From Vreelandella hamiltonii (lineage in GTDB: Bacteria > Pseudomonadota > Gammaproteobacteria > Pseudomonadales > Halomonadaceae), in the NCBI RefSeq assembly GCF_014651775.1, contig NZ_BMXN01000006.1:1-64000 (forward strand): 64,000 nt of DNA, in the 5' to 3' direction. Both the position numbers and the translations under genes were made by a program. Position 1 is the stretch's first letter, and every line of letters begins with the position of its first letter. Below, in pieces: positions 33,832 through 42,713 of this stretch. A model generated the notes under the pieces. The model saw nothing but the letters and a program-made list of their open reading frames with translations, did no database searches and was not told the origin of the DNA.

Positions 33832-33847
33832 TGGCATGAAAAGTGCT
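33832..33847 (+). promoter_or_regulatory. Sigma-54-type -24/-12 promoter of operon 1
   Basis: TGGCAT-GAAAA-GTGCT has the invariant GG (33833-33834) and GC (33845-33846) with the required 10-base gap. It lies 56 bases before the cyclase ATG and closely matches the element before operon 2 (TGGCATGA, then TGCTGG in both). Confidence 0.68.
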
Positions 33848-33902
33848 GGATCAAGCTATTGCTACCGCTGAAGTCCAATACTGAATTAGCAAAGGTTTTG
33901 TC

Positions 33903-34598
33903 ATGCCTACCATTATCGACCTTACTCTGCCGCTTCAGGATGGCTTACCCGCCTTGGGCCGCCTGGCACGCCCTGTTGTCATTCCGCACACCACCCATGA
34001 AGCCTCCAAAAAGTTTCAGCAAGGGACATCGGATGACCTATTAACCTTCACCACCTTTTACCTGGGAATGTTGGATCACACAGGCACCCATGTTGATGCG
34101 CTGTCACATAATAATCCGGAGGGGGCGACCATCGACGAGATGCCCGTAGAAATGTTCATGGGCAAGGCTGTATGTCTGGATCTACGCCACGTGGGGGATC
34201 GCGGCGATATCACTCGGGAAACACTGGAAACAGCCGAGCGGGAAGCCGGGGTAAAGGTGGATGGACACATCGTGCTGATGTGTACCGGCTTGAATACCCG
34301 TCACTGGCCTCACGATACCATCTGTACGAACAATGCTCAGGTCACTGCGGAGGCGACGCGCTGGCTATATGAGCGGGGCTCCATGGTACATGGTGTAGAG
34401 GGGCCCTCCACCGACCGTGTGGATGAAAATATCTTCGAGAACCACCGGGTCTGTCGTGACTTGGGCATGGTGCATTACGAATGGCTTTGGAACCTTGAAG
34501 CCCTCATTGGTAAGGGTGAATTTACCTTTCAGGGTATTCCTCTGCGCATTAAAGGAGGCTCGGCGTCACCTGTCAGAGCCTTGGCATTCCTTGAATAA
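33903..34598 (+). CDS. Cyclase-family metal hydrolase (kynurenine formamidase-like)
   Basis: The 231-aa protein belongs to the putative cyclase family (PF04199). Its HTGTHVDALSH (H59, H63, D65, H69) is the zinc-binding HxGTHxDxxxH motif. Members open cyclic or formyl amides, such as N-formylkynurenine or isatin. The substrate here is not known; the neighbours suggest a ring-derived amide or imide. It is the first gene of operon 1 under the sigma-54-type promoter. Confidence 0.9.
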   Translation: MPTIIDLTLPLQDGLPALGRLARPVVIPHTTHEASKKFQQGTSDDLLTFTTFYLGMLDHTGTHVDALSHNNPEGATIDEMPVEMFMGKAVCLDLRHVGDRGDITRETLETAEREAGVKVDGHIVLMCTGLNTRHWPHDTICTNNAQVTAEATRWLYERGSMVHGVEGPSTDRVDENIFENHRVCRDLGMVHYEWLWNLEALIGKGEFTFQGIPLRIKGGSASPVRALAFLE

Positions 34599-34682
34599 CT
34601 TCCTTGTTTCCACCGCGATGGGCAGGGGAGTCCCTTCCCGCCAGCGCATCTAGCCATACTTTAAAACCTGAAGGGGATCGTC

Positions 34683-35732
34683 ATGAGAAAACGTCATCTG
34701 GCGCTGGCTGCTGGTGTATCGATTGCAGCGCTGTCATCGAGCACTCTCTATGCTGAACAGTTCAGTTTGAATGCGATTGGCATTGTTTCTACCCATCAGC
34801 ACCATACGGCGCTGGAACGTGATTTTTACGCCACCCTGGGCGAGCGGACTGGCCTGGACATTCAGGTCAACTTCAATCCGTTGGACGTAGTGGGCGTCAA
34901 TATGCAAGACACCATGCGCATGGTCAGTAGCGGTAGTTTCGATGTTGTCGAAACGACCATTGGTTCGGCCTCACGCGACGATCCCTTTCTGGAAGGTCTT
35001 GACCTGATAGGTGTATCGCCTGATATCGATACGTTGCAAAGCACCGTTGACGCTTATCGCGGTGTGTTCAGTGACCGGGTAGAGGAGCGCTTTAATGCCC
35101 GCGTAATGGGACTATGGCCATTTGGCCCTCAGGTGTTTTTCTGCTCTGGTGATGTGGCAAGCCTGGAGGACTTACGCGGTAAGCGTGTCCGTTCCTTTAC
35201 TCCGAGCATGTCTGCTTTATTGGAGTATTTGGGGGCGACGCCAATCACGCTGCAGTTCGCGGAAGTCTATCCCGCTTTACAGCGTGGCGTAGCGGAGTGT
35301 GGAGTGACTTCTCCAACATCCGGTAATACCGGTAACTGGCCAGAAGTCACCGATTCCTTGTTGATGCTAGGTGTGAGCTGGTCGGTGCAGGCGCACATGA
35401 TGAATCTGGATACATGGAATGCCATGTCCGCTGAAGCACAGGAGGCCATCGAAGAGGCTTATGCGGATCTGGAAAGCCAGTATTGGGATATGGCCAGGAC
35501 GCTCACCCAGGATGCGGTGAACTGCTCGACCGGTGATGATAGTTGCGAAGGTTACAACCGTTTCGATATGACCCTTGTTGAGCCAAGTGAAGAGGATGTA
35601 GCGCTACTCAATGAGGCGGTGTCCGACGTTATTCTGCCTACCTGGTCTAAAACCTGTAATGCCAATTATGCAGAGTGCGCTTCTCTTTGGAATAGCACCA
35701 TCGGTGAAGCTCGTGGTTTAGCCATCGAGTGA
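34683..35732 (+). CDS. TRAP transporter substrate-binding protein (DctP type)
   Basis: The 349-aa protein has a signal peptide (MRKRHLALAAGVSIAALSSS to residue 24) and the TRAP binding-protein fold, with FAEVYPALQRGVAECGVTSP, the conserved region that holds the ligand carboxylate. AAGGGG precedes the ATG. Four cysteines in the last third (CSTGDDSC, TCNANYAEC) suggest disulfides. It feeds the DctQM pair that follows. The ligand is unknown; TRAP ligands are usually carboxylic acids. Confidence 0.93.
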   Translation: MRKRHLALAAGVSIAALSSSTLYAEQFSLNAIGIVSTHQHHTALERDFYATLGERTGLDIQVNFNPLDVVGVNMQDTMRMVSSGSFDVVETTIGSASRDDPFLEGLDLIGVSPDIDTLQSTVDAYRGVFSDRVEERFNARVMGLWPFGPQVFFCSGDVASLEDLRGKRVRSFTPSMSALLEYLGATPITLQFAEVYPALQRGVAECGVTSPTSGNTGNWPEVTDSLLMLGVSWSVQAHMMNLDTWNAMSAEAQEAIEEAYADLESQYWDMARTLTQDAVNCSTGDDSCEGYNRFDMTLVEPSEEDVALLNEAVSDVILPTWSKTCNANYAECASLWNSTIGEARGLAIE

Positions 35733-35763
35733 TCAGCCCGGGGTTCATAAGGAGACACCGCTG

Positions 35764-36381
35764 ATGCGATCAATCAGATTCTTTCCAGGGCTTGAGCGGC
35801 TGGTCAACATCGCCGCCATTATGTGCGGCTATGCATGCCTTGGGCTCTGCTTGTTAATTGGTTACGAGATCGTGGCTCGCCGCTTACTGGGGCACTCGGT
35901 TCAGGGGGTAGATGAACTTGGTGGTTATGTTTTAGCGATCACGTCTGCCGTTGGCTTTTCTGCTGCACTGATGCACCGGATGCACACACGCATAGAGCTT
36001 GGGCTGAGCCGTTTTCCCGTTGCGATACAGGCCTGTCTGAACGGCATGGCGATACTGTTATTGGCGGGATTTACCATGTTTATGTTGCTCCAAGTGTGGG
36101 GCACATGGCAAACCAGCATTGCCTATGGAAGCCGTGCCAGTACACCACTGCAAACCCCTTTATGGATTCCTCAAGGGTTGTGGTTGTTCGGTGTGGCACT
36201 GTTTGCATTCGTTGCCACCAGCATGCTGATACATAGTTGCTGGTTACTGCTCAGAACCAACTATCAGATGCTTAACGAATGCTACGGCCCCCCTTCATTA
36301 CAAGAGGAAGTGGACAAAAGCCTGGCAGAGGCTGAGAGCCAGTTGGAAAACAGGCCGGAAAGTAAAAGGGAGCCTTTATGA
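35764..36381 (+). CDS. TRAP transporter small permease (DctQ type)
   Basis: The 205-aa protein has four membrane helices (first around LVNIAAIMCGYACLGLCLLI) and the pattern VQGVDELGGYVLAITSAVGF of small TRAP subunits. The C-terminus is a 40-residue charged tail. AAGGAG precedes the ATG. The large permease overlaps by four bases. Confidence 0.92.
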   Translation: MRSIRFFPGLERLVNIAAIMCGYACLGLCLLIGYEIVARRLLGHSVQGVDELGGYVLAITSAVGFSAALMHRMHTRIELGLSRFPVAIQACLNGMAILLLAGFTMFMLLQVWGTWQTSIAYGSRASTPLQTPLWIPQGLWLFGVALFAFVATSMLIHSCWLLLRTNYQMLNECYGPPSLQEEVDKSLAEAESQLENRPESKREPL

Positions 36382-37679
36382 TCGACATTAGCGGTGCCCT
36401 GATTGGCTTTGCCATTATGCTAGGGCTGATGATGCTTGGTGTTCATGTGGCAGTGGCTATATTTTTGGCCAGTGCACTTGGCACCATGGTGTATCTCTCC
36501 CCAGCCATGTTGAGCACCTTTGGTACCCAGCTATGGGCGGTCATGAACGACTTTTTATTAACGGCCATACCGCTCTTTATCCTGCTTGGCGAACTGCTGC
36601 TACGCTGCGGCGTCACCCAGCGGATGTATACCGGGTTATCGGTGCTATTAGGCCGTTTGCCCGGCGGGCTACTGCATACCAATATCGGTGCGAGCGGCCT
36701 GTTTGCAGCAGTTTCTGGGTCCTCGGTCGCGACAGCGGCGACCATTGCCACCGTCGCGCTTCCAGAGTTCAGGGAGCGTAGGTTCAATGAGCGTCTGGTA
36801 TTGGGGTCGATTGCGGCTGGCGCAACGTTAGGGATTTTGATTCCCCCCAGTGTGAATCTGATTATCTATGGTGCATTGACGGGGACTTCAGTAGGTCGCC
36901 TGTTTGCCGCTGGATTAGTGCCAGGCCTACTACTCGTTACGCTTTTCATGCTGGCGATTGCCATTATCTGCACGCTGTTTCCCAGCCTTGCCGGAACCAT
37001 TCAGGCGAAAAGCTCCTTAAAGATTAAATTGACCAGCCTTAAACATCTCATTCCGCCGCTCCTGGTATTCGGTGTAGTGATGGGTAGCATCTATCTGGGC
37101 TGGGCTACGCCGACTGAAGCGGCTGCGTTAGGGGTGTTAATGGCCCTTGGGCTCGCGGTTTGGAATCGTGCTTTGAGCATAACGATGCTCCATGAAGCGT
37201 TTCTCTCCACGGTACGCACCACGGCAATGATCCTATTGATTATCGTAGCGGCCTTTTTCCTGAAGTTTGTGGTGGGCGTGCTGGGGGTCCCCCAGGCGCT
37301 AACGAGCTTCGTGGCCTCCATGGAGCTGAGTGTGTTGGGCTTTTTGCTGGTGCTTGTGGTTTTTTATCTCATTCTGGGCTGCTTTATTGAAACGCTCTCT
37401 ATGATGGTGGGCACCATACCCATTGTTTTCCCCATTGTCGTGTTCATGGGGATCGATCCGGTTTGGTTTGGCATCTTCTTGGTTCTGATGATGGAGCTGG
37501 CATTGATTACTCCGCCAATAGGCATGAACTTGTTCGTTGTGCAGGGGGGGCGCCGGTCTGGCTCAATTATCGATGTCTACTGGGGTATTACGCCGTTCGT
37601 CGTGGTCTTGCTGTTGGCCGTAGCTCTCATCATAGCGTTTCCAAGTATCGTGACTTGGTTGCCCTATTTATTGCTATAA
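36378..37679 (+). CDS. TRAP transporter large permease (DctM type)
   Basis: The 433-aa protein has about 12 membrane helices and the DctM signatures IPLFILLGELLLRCG, GSSVATAATIATVALPEF and ILIPPSVNLIIYGALT. It is the sodium-coupled permease for the binding protein upstream. Length is usual for the family. Confidence 0.95.
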   Translation: MIDISGALIGFAIMLGLMMLGVHVAVAIFLASALGTMVYLSPAMLSTFGTQLWAVMNDFLLTAIPLFILLGELLLRCGVTQRMYTGLSVLLGRLPGGLLHTNIGASGLFAAVSGSSVATAATIATVALPEFRERRFNERLVLGSIAAGATLGILIPPSVNLIIYGALTGTSVGRLFAAGLVPGLLLVTLFMLAIAIICTLFPSLAGTIQAKSSLKIKLTSLKHLIPPLLVFGVVMGSIYLGWATPTEAAALGVLMALGLAVWNRALSITMLHEAFLSTVRTTAMILLIIVAAFFLKFVVGVLGVPQALTSFVASMELSVLGFLLVLVVFYLILGCFIETLSMMVGTIPIVFPIVVFMGIDPVWFGIFLVLMMELALITPPIGMNLFVVQGGRRSGSIIDVYWGITPFVVVLLLAVALIIAFPSIVTWLPYLLL

Positions 37680-37689
37680 GGGGCCGAAC

Positions 37690-39138
37690 GTGCACGACGC
37701 AATGAACGATACGCTGCACCAGCCAGCCACTGAACTGCTTATCCAATTAACCGAGGGTCGCCTCACATCCTCGGCGCTTGTGGAGGCGTCGCTGTCTCGC
37801 ATTGCTGCTCTTAACGGCTCGTTGCAGGCATTTATTAGCGTGGATGCAGACGGTGCCCGCGCCGCGGCAGAGGATTGTGATCGGAAGCGGCGCTCTGGCC
37901 AGCCGTTAGGCGCGCTACATGGTTTGCCGGTGGCTGTGAAAGATGTCACGGATACCGTAGGGCTACCCACAACCAAAGGGTCACGCCTGTTTGCACACAA
38001 TCGTCCCGAGCGGGATGAGCTTTCGGTGGCACGACTAAAAGCGGCCGGCGTTATTGTGCTGGGCAAAACCAATACACCAGAGTTTGCCTTTGGGGCTGTG
38101 TGTACTAACAGCCTTTGTGGCCCCACGGCCAACCCCTGGGATCGACAGCTTAGTTCTGGTGGATCCAGTGGTGGTTCGGCTGTCGCAGTGGCTACCGGAA
38201 TGGTGCCGTTGGCGCAAGGCACTGACTTTGGTGGTTCGGTTCGAACCCCCGCTGCTTTTTGTGGTTGTGTTGGGCTGCGGCCAACGCCAGGCACTATCGC
38301 CGAGCCATACCGCCCGAGGGGATGGAGCACGCTGTCCACTCAGGGGGTGCTGGCGCGCAACGTGCGGGACACAGCACTGATGATGAGTGTGATGCAGGGC
38401 GCCCATGCTGACGATCCCAGCTCATTCCGGCTTAGCACGACCGCGTACACACAAGCAGTGGCTAACAACGGGGGCTTCAGCACGTCAGGCGCTGTGCGGG
38501 TAGCGGCATCCGTAACCTTTGATGGGGCCTATCATGTATCCCATCAGATCCGTAGGGTTTTTGAACAGGCCGTAGCGCACATTGAGGCACTGCTGGGACG
38601 TGTGGAGTGGCGGCATCCTAATGTTGACGGGGGCGTGGCCGCTTTCAAGACGCTCCGAGCGGCTGAGTCATGGGCAACGTTTGGTGAACTGGTTAATGCA
38701 CAGGAGCAGCATCTCTCTGCCTCTTTTGCCTGGAATGTACGCCAAGGTGAGGGAGTTAGCGCGTCAGAGTATCTACATGCCGAGAATACTCGTACCACCT
38801 TGTATCGCCGCTTTCACGCGTTTTTTGCGCAGTTTGACCTACTTGTTCTGCCGGCTACCAGCGTGATGCCGTTTGATAATGCACAAGATGATGTATGGGA
38901 GATTGATGGTCACGCCTGTGAGTCGATCATCGATTATTTAGCATGTACGTTTCTGGTCTCTTTAGTAGGTTTTCCTACGCTGTGCCTACCTGTACCTCGC
39001 CAGCCTGGGCAACTACCGGCAGGCATTCAACTGGTTGCCAAGCCGGGTAACGAGCATCTGCTTCTGCAGGTGGCTATGCAACTGGAAGCGGCAGGCTTTC
39101 GCCACCAGTGGCCAGATTGTGTTCACGCGATCAACTGA
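37690..39138 (+). CDS. Amidase-signature hydrolase
   Basis: The 482-aa protein has the complete Ser-cisSer-Lys triad: K84 (VAVKD), cis-Ser near S159 (SSGGSSGGSA) and S183 (DFGGSVRTP). It starts with GTG after AAGGGG; a nearby ATG is three codons on but less well spaced. Such enzymes hydrolyse amides, carbamoyl compounds or allophanate. Here it may open a linear amide made by one of the ring-opening enzymes of the island. Confidence 0.92.
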   Translation: MHDAMNDTLHQPATELLIQLTEGRLTSSALVEASLSRIAALNGSLQAFISVDADGARAAAEDCDRKRRSGQPLGALHGLPVAVKDVTDTVGLPTTKGSRLFAHNRPERDELSVARLKAAGVIVLGKTNTPEFAFGAVCTNSLCGPTANPWDRQLSSGGSSGGSAVAVATGMVPLAQGTDFGGSVRTPAAFCGCVGLRPTPGTIAEPYRPRGWSTLSTQGVLARNVRDTALMMSVMQGAHADDPSSFRLSTTAYTQAVANNGGFSTSGAVRVAASVTFDGAYHVSHQIRRVFEQAVAHIEALLGRVEWRHPNVDGGVAAFKTLRAAESWATFGELVNAQEQHLSASFAWNVRQGEGVSASEYLHAENTRTTLYRRFHAFFAQFDLLVLPATSVMPFDNAQDDVWEIDGHACESIIDYLACTFLVSLVGFPTLCLPVPRQPGQLPAGIQLVAKPGNEHLLLQVAMQLEAAGFRHQWPDCVHAIN

Positions 39139-39149
39139 AGGGGCATCCC

Positions 39150-40082
39150 ATGCCGTCGGCGATTAACCTTGATATGGCAGAGCGCCTGCTGGATTTGCGG
39201 GGCTACGGAGAGCAGCCGCCTCAGCCAAACTGGCCGGGTAATGCACGACTAGCGCTATCCATCGTGTTGAATGTGGAAGAGGGGGCCGAGTCCCATCTGC
39301 TGGATGGCGATAGCGGTTCGGAAAGCCTGAACAGCGACATGCGTTGCCAACCCTGGCCTAATCGGCGCAACCTCAACATGGAATCCCATTACGAATATGG
39401 CAGTCGTGTGGGGATTTGGCGACTGTTGGACATCTTTCAACGACGACAATTGCCACTTACTATCTTCGCTGTCGCTCAGGCACTTGAGCGGCTGCCTGAG
39501 GTAGCGCAGCGGTTGCTACGCGATGGTCATGAAATCGCCGCGCATGGCTGGCGCTGGATTGATTATAAAGAAGTTTCTCCAGAGCAGGAGGCTGAGGATA
39601 TCCGCCGCACTGTGGCCACGCTGACCCGGCTGAGTGGGCAGCGCCCGTTGGGATGGTACACCGGGCGTATAAGCGAAATGACCCGACGGCTGATCATTGC
39701 CGAAGGCGGTTTCCTTTATGATTCGGATGCCTATAACGATGACTTGCCTTACTGGGTGAGACACCCTAGGGGTGAGCATCTCGTCTTGCCATATGCATTT
39801 GATACCAACGACATGCGCTACGCCGAGGCCCCAGGGTTCAATACATCGCGACAGTGGCTCGACTATATGGTGGATACCTTTGATGCGCTCTATCGGGAGG
39901 GCCAGTACCAGCCGCGCATGATGTCACTTGGCCTACACTGCCGCTTAGCTGGCCGACCGGGTAGGGCGCAGGCATTGGAGCGTTTTCTTGACCATGTGGT
40001 GAGCCATGAGCGCGTTTGGGTCGCACGGCGTAGTGACATTGCCAGGCACTGGCATCAGCACCACTCTCCCTGCCGCCCGTGA
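39150..40082 (+). CDS. Polysaccharide-deacetylase-fold hydrolase (PuuE/allantoinase-like)
   Basis: The 310-aa protein shares the PuuE-type features MESHYEYGSRVGIWRLLDIF, HEIAAHGWRWIDY and GWYTGRISEMTRRL. PuuE relatives include metal-independent allantoinases and other C-N hydrolases. The usual NodB Asp motif is replaced by NVEEGAE. AAGGGG precedes the ATG. It is the last gene of operon 1, next to the amidase, which fits a pathway on ureide-like compounds. Confidence 0.85.
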   Translation: MPSAINLDMAERLLDLRGYGEQPPQPNWPGNARLALSIVLNVEEGAESHLLDGDSGSESLNSDMRCQPWPNRRNLNMESHYEYGSRVGIWRLLDIFQRRQLPLTIFAVAQALERLPEVAQRLLRDGHEIAAHGWRWIDYKEVSPEQEAEDIRRTVATLTRLSGQRPLGWYTGRISEMTRRLIIAEGGFLYDSDAYNDDLPYWVRHPRGEHLVLPYAFDTNDMRYAEAPGFNTSRQWLDYMVDTFDALYREGQYQPRMMSLGLHCRLAGRPGRAQALERFLDHVVSHERVWVARRSDIARHWHQHHSPCRP

Positions 40083-40100
40083 CCGGGCTGCAGTGAACCA

Positions 40101-40790
40101 TCAACCGAACAGTGATTCCCAATGAATGTCCCGTGCCTCAGGGTCTACTAGGTGAAGAGCATCCTGAATGTGATTCAGGTGGTGGAGCATCAGGTGAATG
40201 GCTTTTTCAACGTCTTTATTGATGATGGCTTCGACAATGCGGGCATGCTCATCCTCGGGGCAGGCGGGCATTTGCGGGGCATCGTAAAGGGCAATGATCA
40301 AACAGGTGAGTGGGCATAGTTCGGACATCAACTTCTGAATAAAAATATTGCCGCCGAGCTCGGCCAACAGCATATGAAACTTGCCAGTGAGACTGATGAT
40401 AAGGCGGCGATTGCCCTCTTCCCTGGCGCGATCCTCTTCCTCTAGATGAGCCTTGAGTTTTTCTAGGTCTTTGGGCGTTGCGCGTGCAATTACCTGACGG
40501 ATAATTTCTGGCTCAATCAAGCGTCTGGTTTCCATGAGATCCAGCGCTTCCTGGCGGGTAGGGCGCGTCACATACGCCCCGCGATTGGGGTGCAGGGTTA
40601 CCAGTCCCTCTTTGGAGAGCGAGGTTAGCGCTTGTCTGACCTTCGTGCGGCTGACATTAAACGTTTGGGCGAGACGATCCTCCCCTAGCTTTACCCCAGG
40701 CGGAAGCCGATGTTCCATTATGGCATCAGTAATCCGCTCGGCTATTTGCTCAATGGCGGGTTTGGTCGTCGGAGCGGCATCCATGGTCAT
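40101..40790 (-). CDS. GntR-family regulator (FadR/FCD type)
   Basis: The 229-aa protein has an N-terminal winged helix (LAQTFNVSRTKVRQALTSLS, then KEGLVTLHPNRGAYVTRP) and a C-terminal FCD ligand domain (residues about 85-215) with the metal-type residues D, H and H expected in FCD proteins. It is convergent to operon 1 and divergent from operon 2. Most such regulators are repressors relieved by a substrate or intermediate of the pathway. The TTGTATGCAA boxes are candidate operators. Confidence 0.93.
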   Translation of the reverse strand: MTMDAAPTTKPAIEQIAERITDAIMEHRLPPGVKLGEDRLAQTFNVSRTKVRQALTSLSKEGLVTLHPNRGAYVTRPTRQEALDLMETRRLIEPEIIRQVIARATPKDLEKLKAHLEEEDRAREEGNRRLIISLTGKFHMLLAELGGNIFIQKLMSELCPLTCLIIALYDAPQMPACPEDEHARIVEAIINKDVEKAIHLMLHHLNHIQDALHLVDPEARDIHWESLFG

Positions 40791-40919
40791 CTTATCCTGT
40801 CGAAAAACTGCGTTCAGTATGCCGTAAGGGCAAGGCCGTCTGTAGTACTACGTTCAAAACGTTATAAATTTGTCAAAGTGCACTAGTGAGGTGCGAAATT
40901 AAGCTGCCGTGCATTATTT

Positions 40920-40954
40920 TTGTGCGCAAATATGTTTTATTAATTGTATGCAAT
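40920..40954 (+). promoter_or_regulatory. Paired upstream boxes of catabolic operon 2
   Basis: TTGTGCGCAA (40920-40929) and TTGTATGCAA (40944-40953) share the near-palindrome TTGTNNGCAA with centres 24 bases apart. The second, extended to ATTGTATGCAAT, is identical over 12 bases to the box before operon 1. They lie in the AT-rich divergent region. Confidence 0.65.
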
Positions 40955-41059
40955 TTATGGATCAATGTCTTTTTGATTTTTTACATACTTTTTTAATTCT
41001 ATTGTAAATCATTGGCTTGTGCAGTTCATAACGTCATTTTTTTATATTTTTTTAGGCTG

Positions 41060-41075
41060 TGGCATGAGGATTGCT
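41060..41075 (+). promoter_or_regulatory. Sigma-54-type -24/-12 promoter of operon 2
   Basis: TGGCAT-GAGGA-TTGCT has GG at 41061-41062 and GC at 41073-41074, ten bases between, with one deviation from the TGGCAC-N5-TTGCT consensus. It is 71 bases before the binding-protein ATG. Confidence 0.75.
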
Positions 41076-41145
41076 GGTTCATTTTTAGGAAATCGCCCGC
41101 GTGAGCATGCGATGACGACTTTATGAAACCGCTGGAGCCTCCCCC

Positions 41146-42147
41146 ATGATCTCGAAAGCTAATGCTGTAACCCTGGCATCGCTGCTGACGGCCGCGACCC
41201 TCTTCTCCTCATCGCTACAGGCGGCTGAACGCCTGCGTGTAGCAGGTAACTTCCCTACGGATCACTCTGTCTCACGGGCGATGGAAGTTTTTAAAGAGCA
41301 GGTAGAACGAGAGTCCGAGGGTGAGATTCAAATTGATCTGTTTCCCGCGATGCAGCTAGGCGGTGCCACCGAAAACGTTGACCAAGTGCGTTCCGGGACT
41401 ATTTTCGCTGTGTTCACTTCGATTGCTTACTTCACACGTTCCATCCCTGAGTATGAAGCGGTCAGTCTGCCTTTCTTATTTGATAGCCGTGAACAGGCGT
41501 TCGCCGTTATGGACGGGCCCGTTGGTGAGCAGTTGGATGAAAAGATGCTGGGGCTTGGGTTCGTTAATCTTGGCTATGGTGAACTGGGGTTCCGGCATGT
41601 GACGAATAACTTGCGCCCGATTACCTCGGTTGACGATTTTGCGGGCATGCGCATTCGCCTGCAGCCCAACGAGGTTCATCTGCAGACCTTCCGTGCGTTG
41701 GGCGCCAACCCGGTATCAATGGATGTGTCCGAGCTCTATTCAGCACTGCAGCAGGGTGTTCTTGACGGTCAGGAAAACCCTTACAACATCATCGCCAGCC
41801 GTCGTTTCAACGAAGTGCAGGAGTATCTCTCTGACAGCGGCCACTTCTATGACTTTATTAACGCCGTTGCCAATCAGCGCAGCTACGAGCGCCTCTCGGA
41901 AGAGCACCGCGCCATAATAGATGCCGCCATGACGGAGGCAATGGCGTGGCAGCGTCAAGCTGCTGCGGATGAGGAAGAGCAGTGGCGCGAGCAGTTAATT
42001 GCGGATGGCATGGAATTTACCCCCATTTCTCCTGAGCTACGGGCTGAGTTGCGTGAAGCCACGTCGGTCGTGACTGAAAGCCTCAAAGAGCGCATAGATC
42101 CCGCGTTCATTGAGTTAGTCACCCAGGAAGCTCAAGCAGCGCTGTGA
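41146..42147 (+). CDS. Second TRAP binding protein (DctP type)
   Basis: The 333-aa protein has a signal peptide (to about residue 26, SSSLQAAE) and the DctP pattern LFPAMQLGGATENVDQVRSG, then GMRIRLQPNEVHLQTFRALG and ELYSALQQGVLDGQENPYN, with the conserved Arg that binds a carboxylate. It is not closely like the operon 1 protein and resembles the sialic acid/C4-dicarboxylate group of DctP proteins. It is the first gene of operon 2. Confidence 0.94.
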   Translation: MISKANAVTLASLLTAATLFSSSLQAAERLRVAGNFPTDHSVSRAMEVFKEQVERESEGEIQIDLFPAMQLGGATENVDQVRSGTIFAVFTSIAYFTRSIPEYEAVSLPFLFDSREQAFAVMDGPVGEQLDEKMLGLGFVNLGYGELGFRHVTNNLRPITSVDDFAGMRIRLQPNEVHLQTFRALGANPVSMDVSELYSALQQGVLDGQENPYNIIASRRFNEVQEYLSDSGHFYDFINAVANQRSYERLSEEHRAIIDAAMTEAMAWQRQAAADEEEQWREQLIADGMEFTPISPELRAELREATSVVTESLKERIDPAFIELVTQEAQAAL

Positions 42148-42155
42148 GACCCACC

Positions 42156-42713
42156 ATGACACCGACTTCTGTATCACCTCAAGATGACACCAAGCGGGGG
42201 CCTGCTCCCCCGCATTTAAGCACTGCTTTCCAACGTGCGAAATGGGTCGTTGAGCGTCTGGATGCCATTACCTACTGGGGCATTGTCGCGGTCATGGCGC
42301 TAATGGTGACCATCGTGTCGCTTCAGGTGTTCTGGCGCTATGTGCTTGGTTCTTCCATTGATGCTGCGGATGAGCTTTCACGCTTGTGCTTTGTATGGGC
42401 GATCTTCCTGGCCATTCCACATGGCGTGAAACACGGGGTGCATGTCGGTATTGACCTGTTTGTGATGATGATGCCCGGCTGGTTGAAGGAGGTTCTGTTT
42501 CGTTTGATGGCCGGTGTTTCCACGCTTTTGATGCTGATGGTGATGATCGGCGCGTGGGTCGCGACCGTTGATCGCTGGCCAGAACTAATGCCGACCCTGC
42601 CTGTAACTTCTGCCATTTACTACATCGCTGTGCTGATTTGCGGCGCTCACGCCTTTCTACACTTGGCGCTGTTGGCATGGGGTGGTTCGCGCACATGGGA
42701 GGGGGTGTCATGA
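42156..42713 (+). CDS. TRAP small permease (DctQ type), second system
   Basis: The 185-aa protein has four membrane helices (ITYWGIVAVMALMVTIVSLQ, the next at LCFVWAIFLAIPHGVKHG and two more). A GTG four codons earlier overlaps the previous gene; the ATG is preferred. It overlaps the large permease start by four bases. Confidence 0.92.
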   Translation: MTPTSVSPQDDTKRGPAPPHLSTAFQRAKWVVERLDAITYWGIVAVMALMVTIVSLQVFWRYVLGSSIDAADELSRLCFVWAIFLAIPHGVKHGVHVGIDLFVMMMPGWLKEVLFRLMAGVSTLLMLMVMIGAWVATVDRWPELMPTLPVTSAIYYIAVLICGAHAFLHLALLAWGGSRTWEGVS

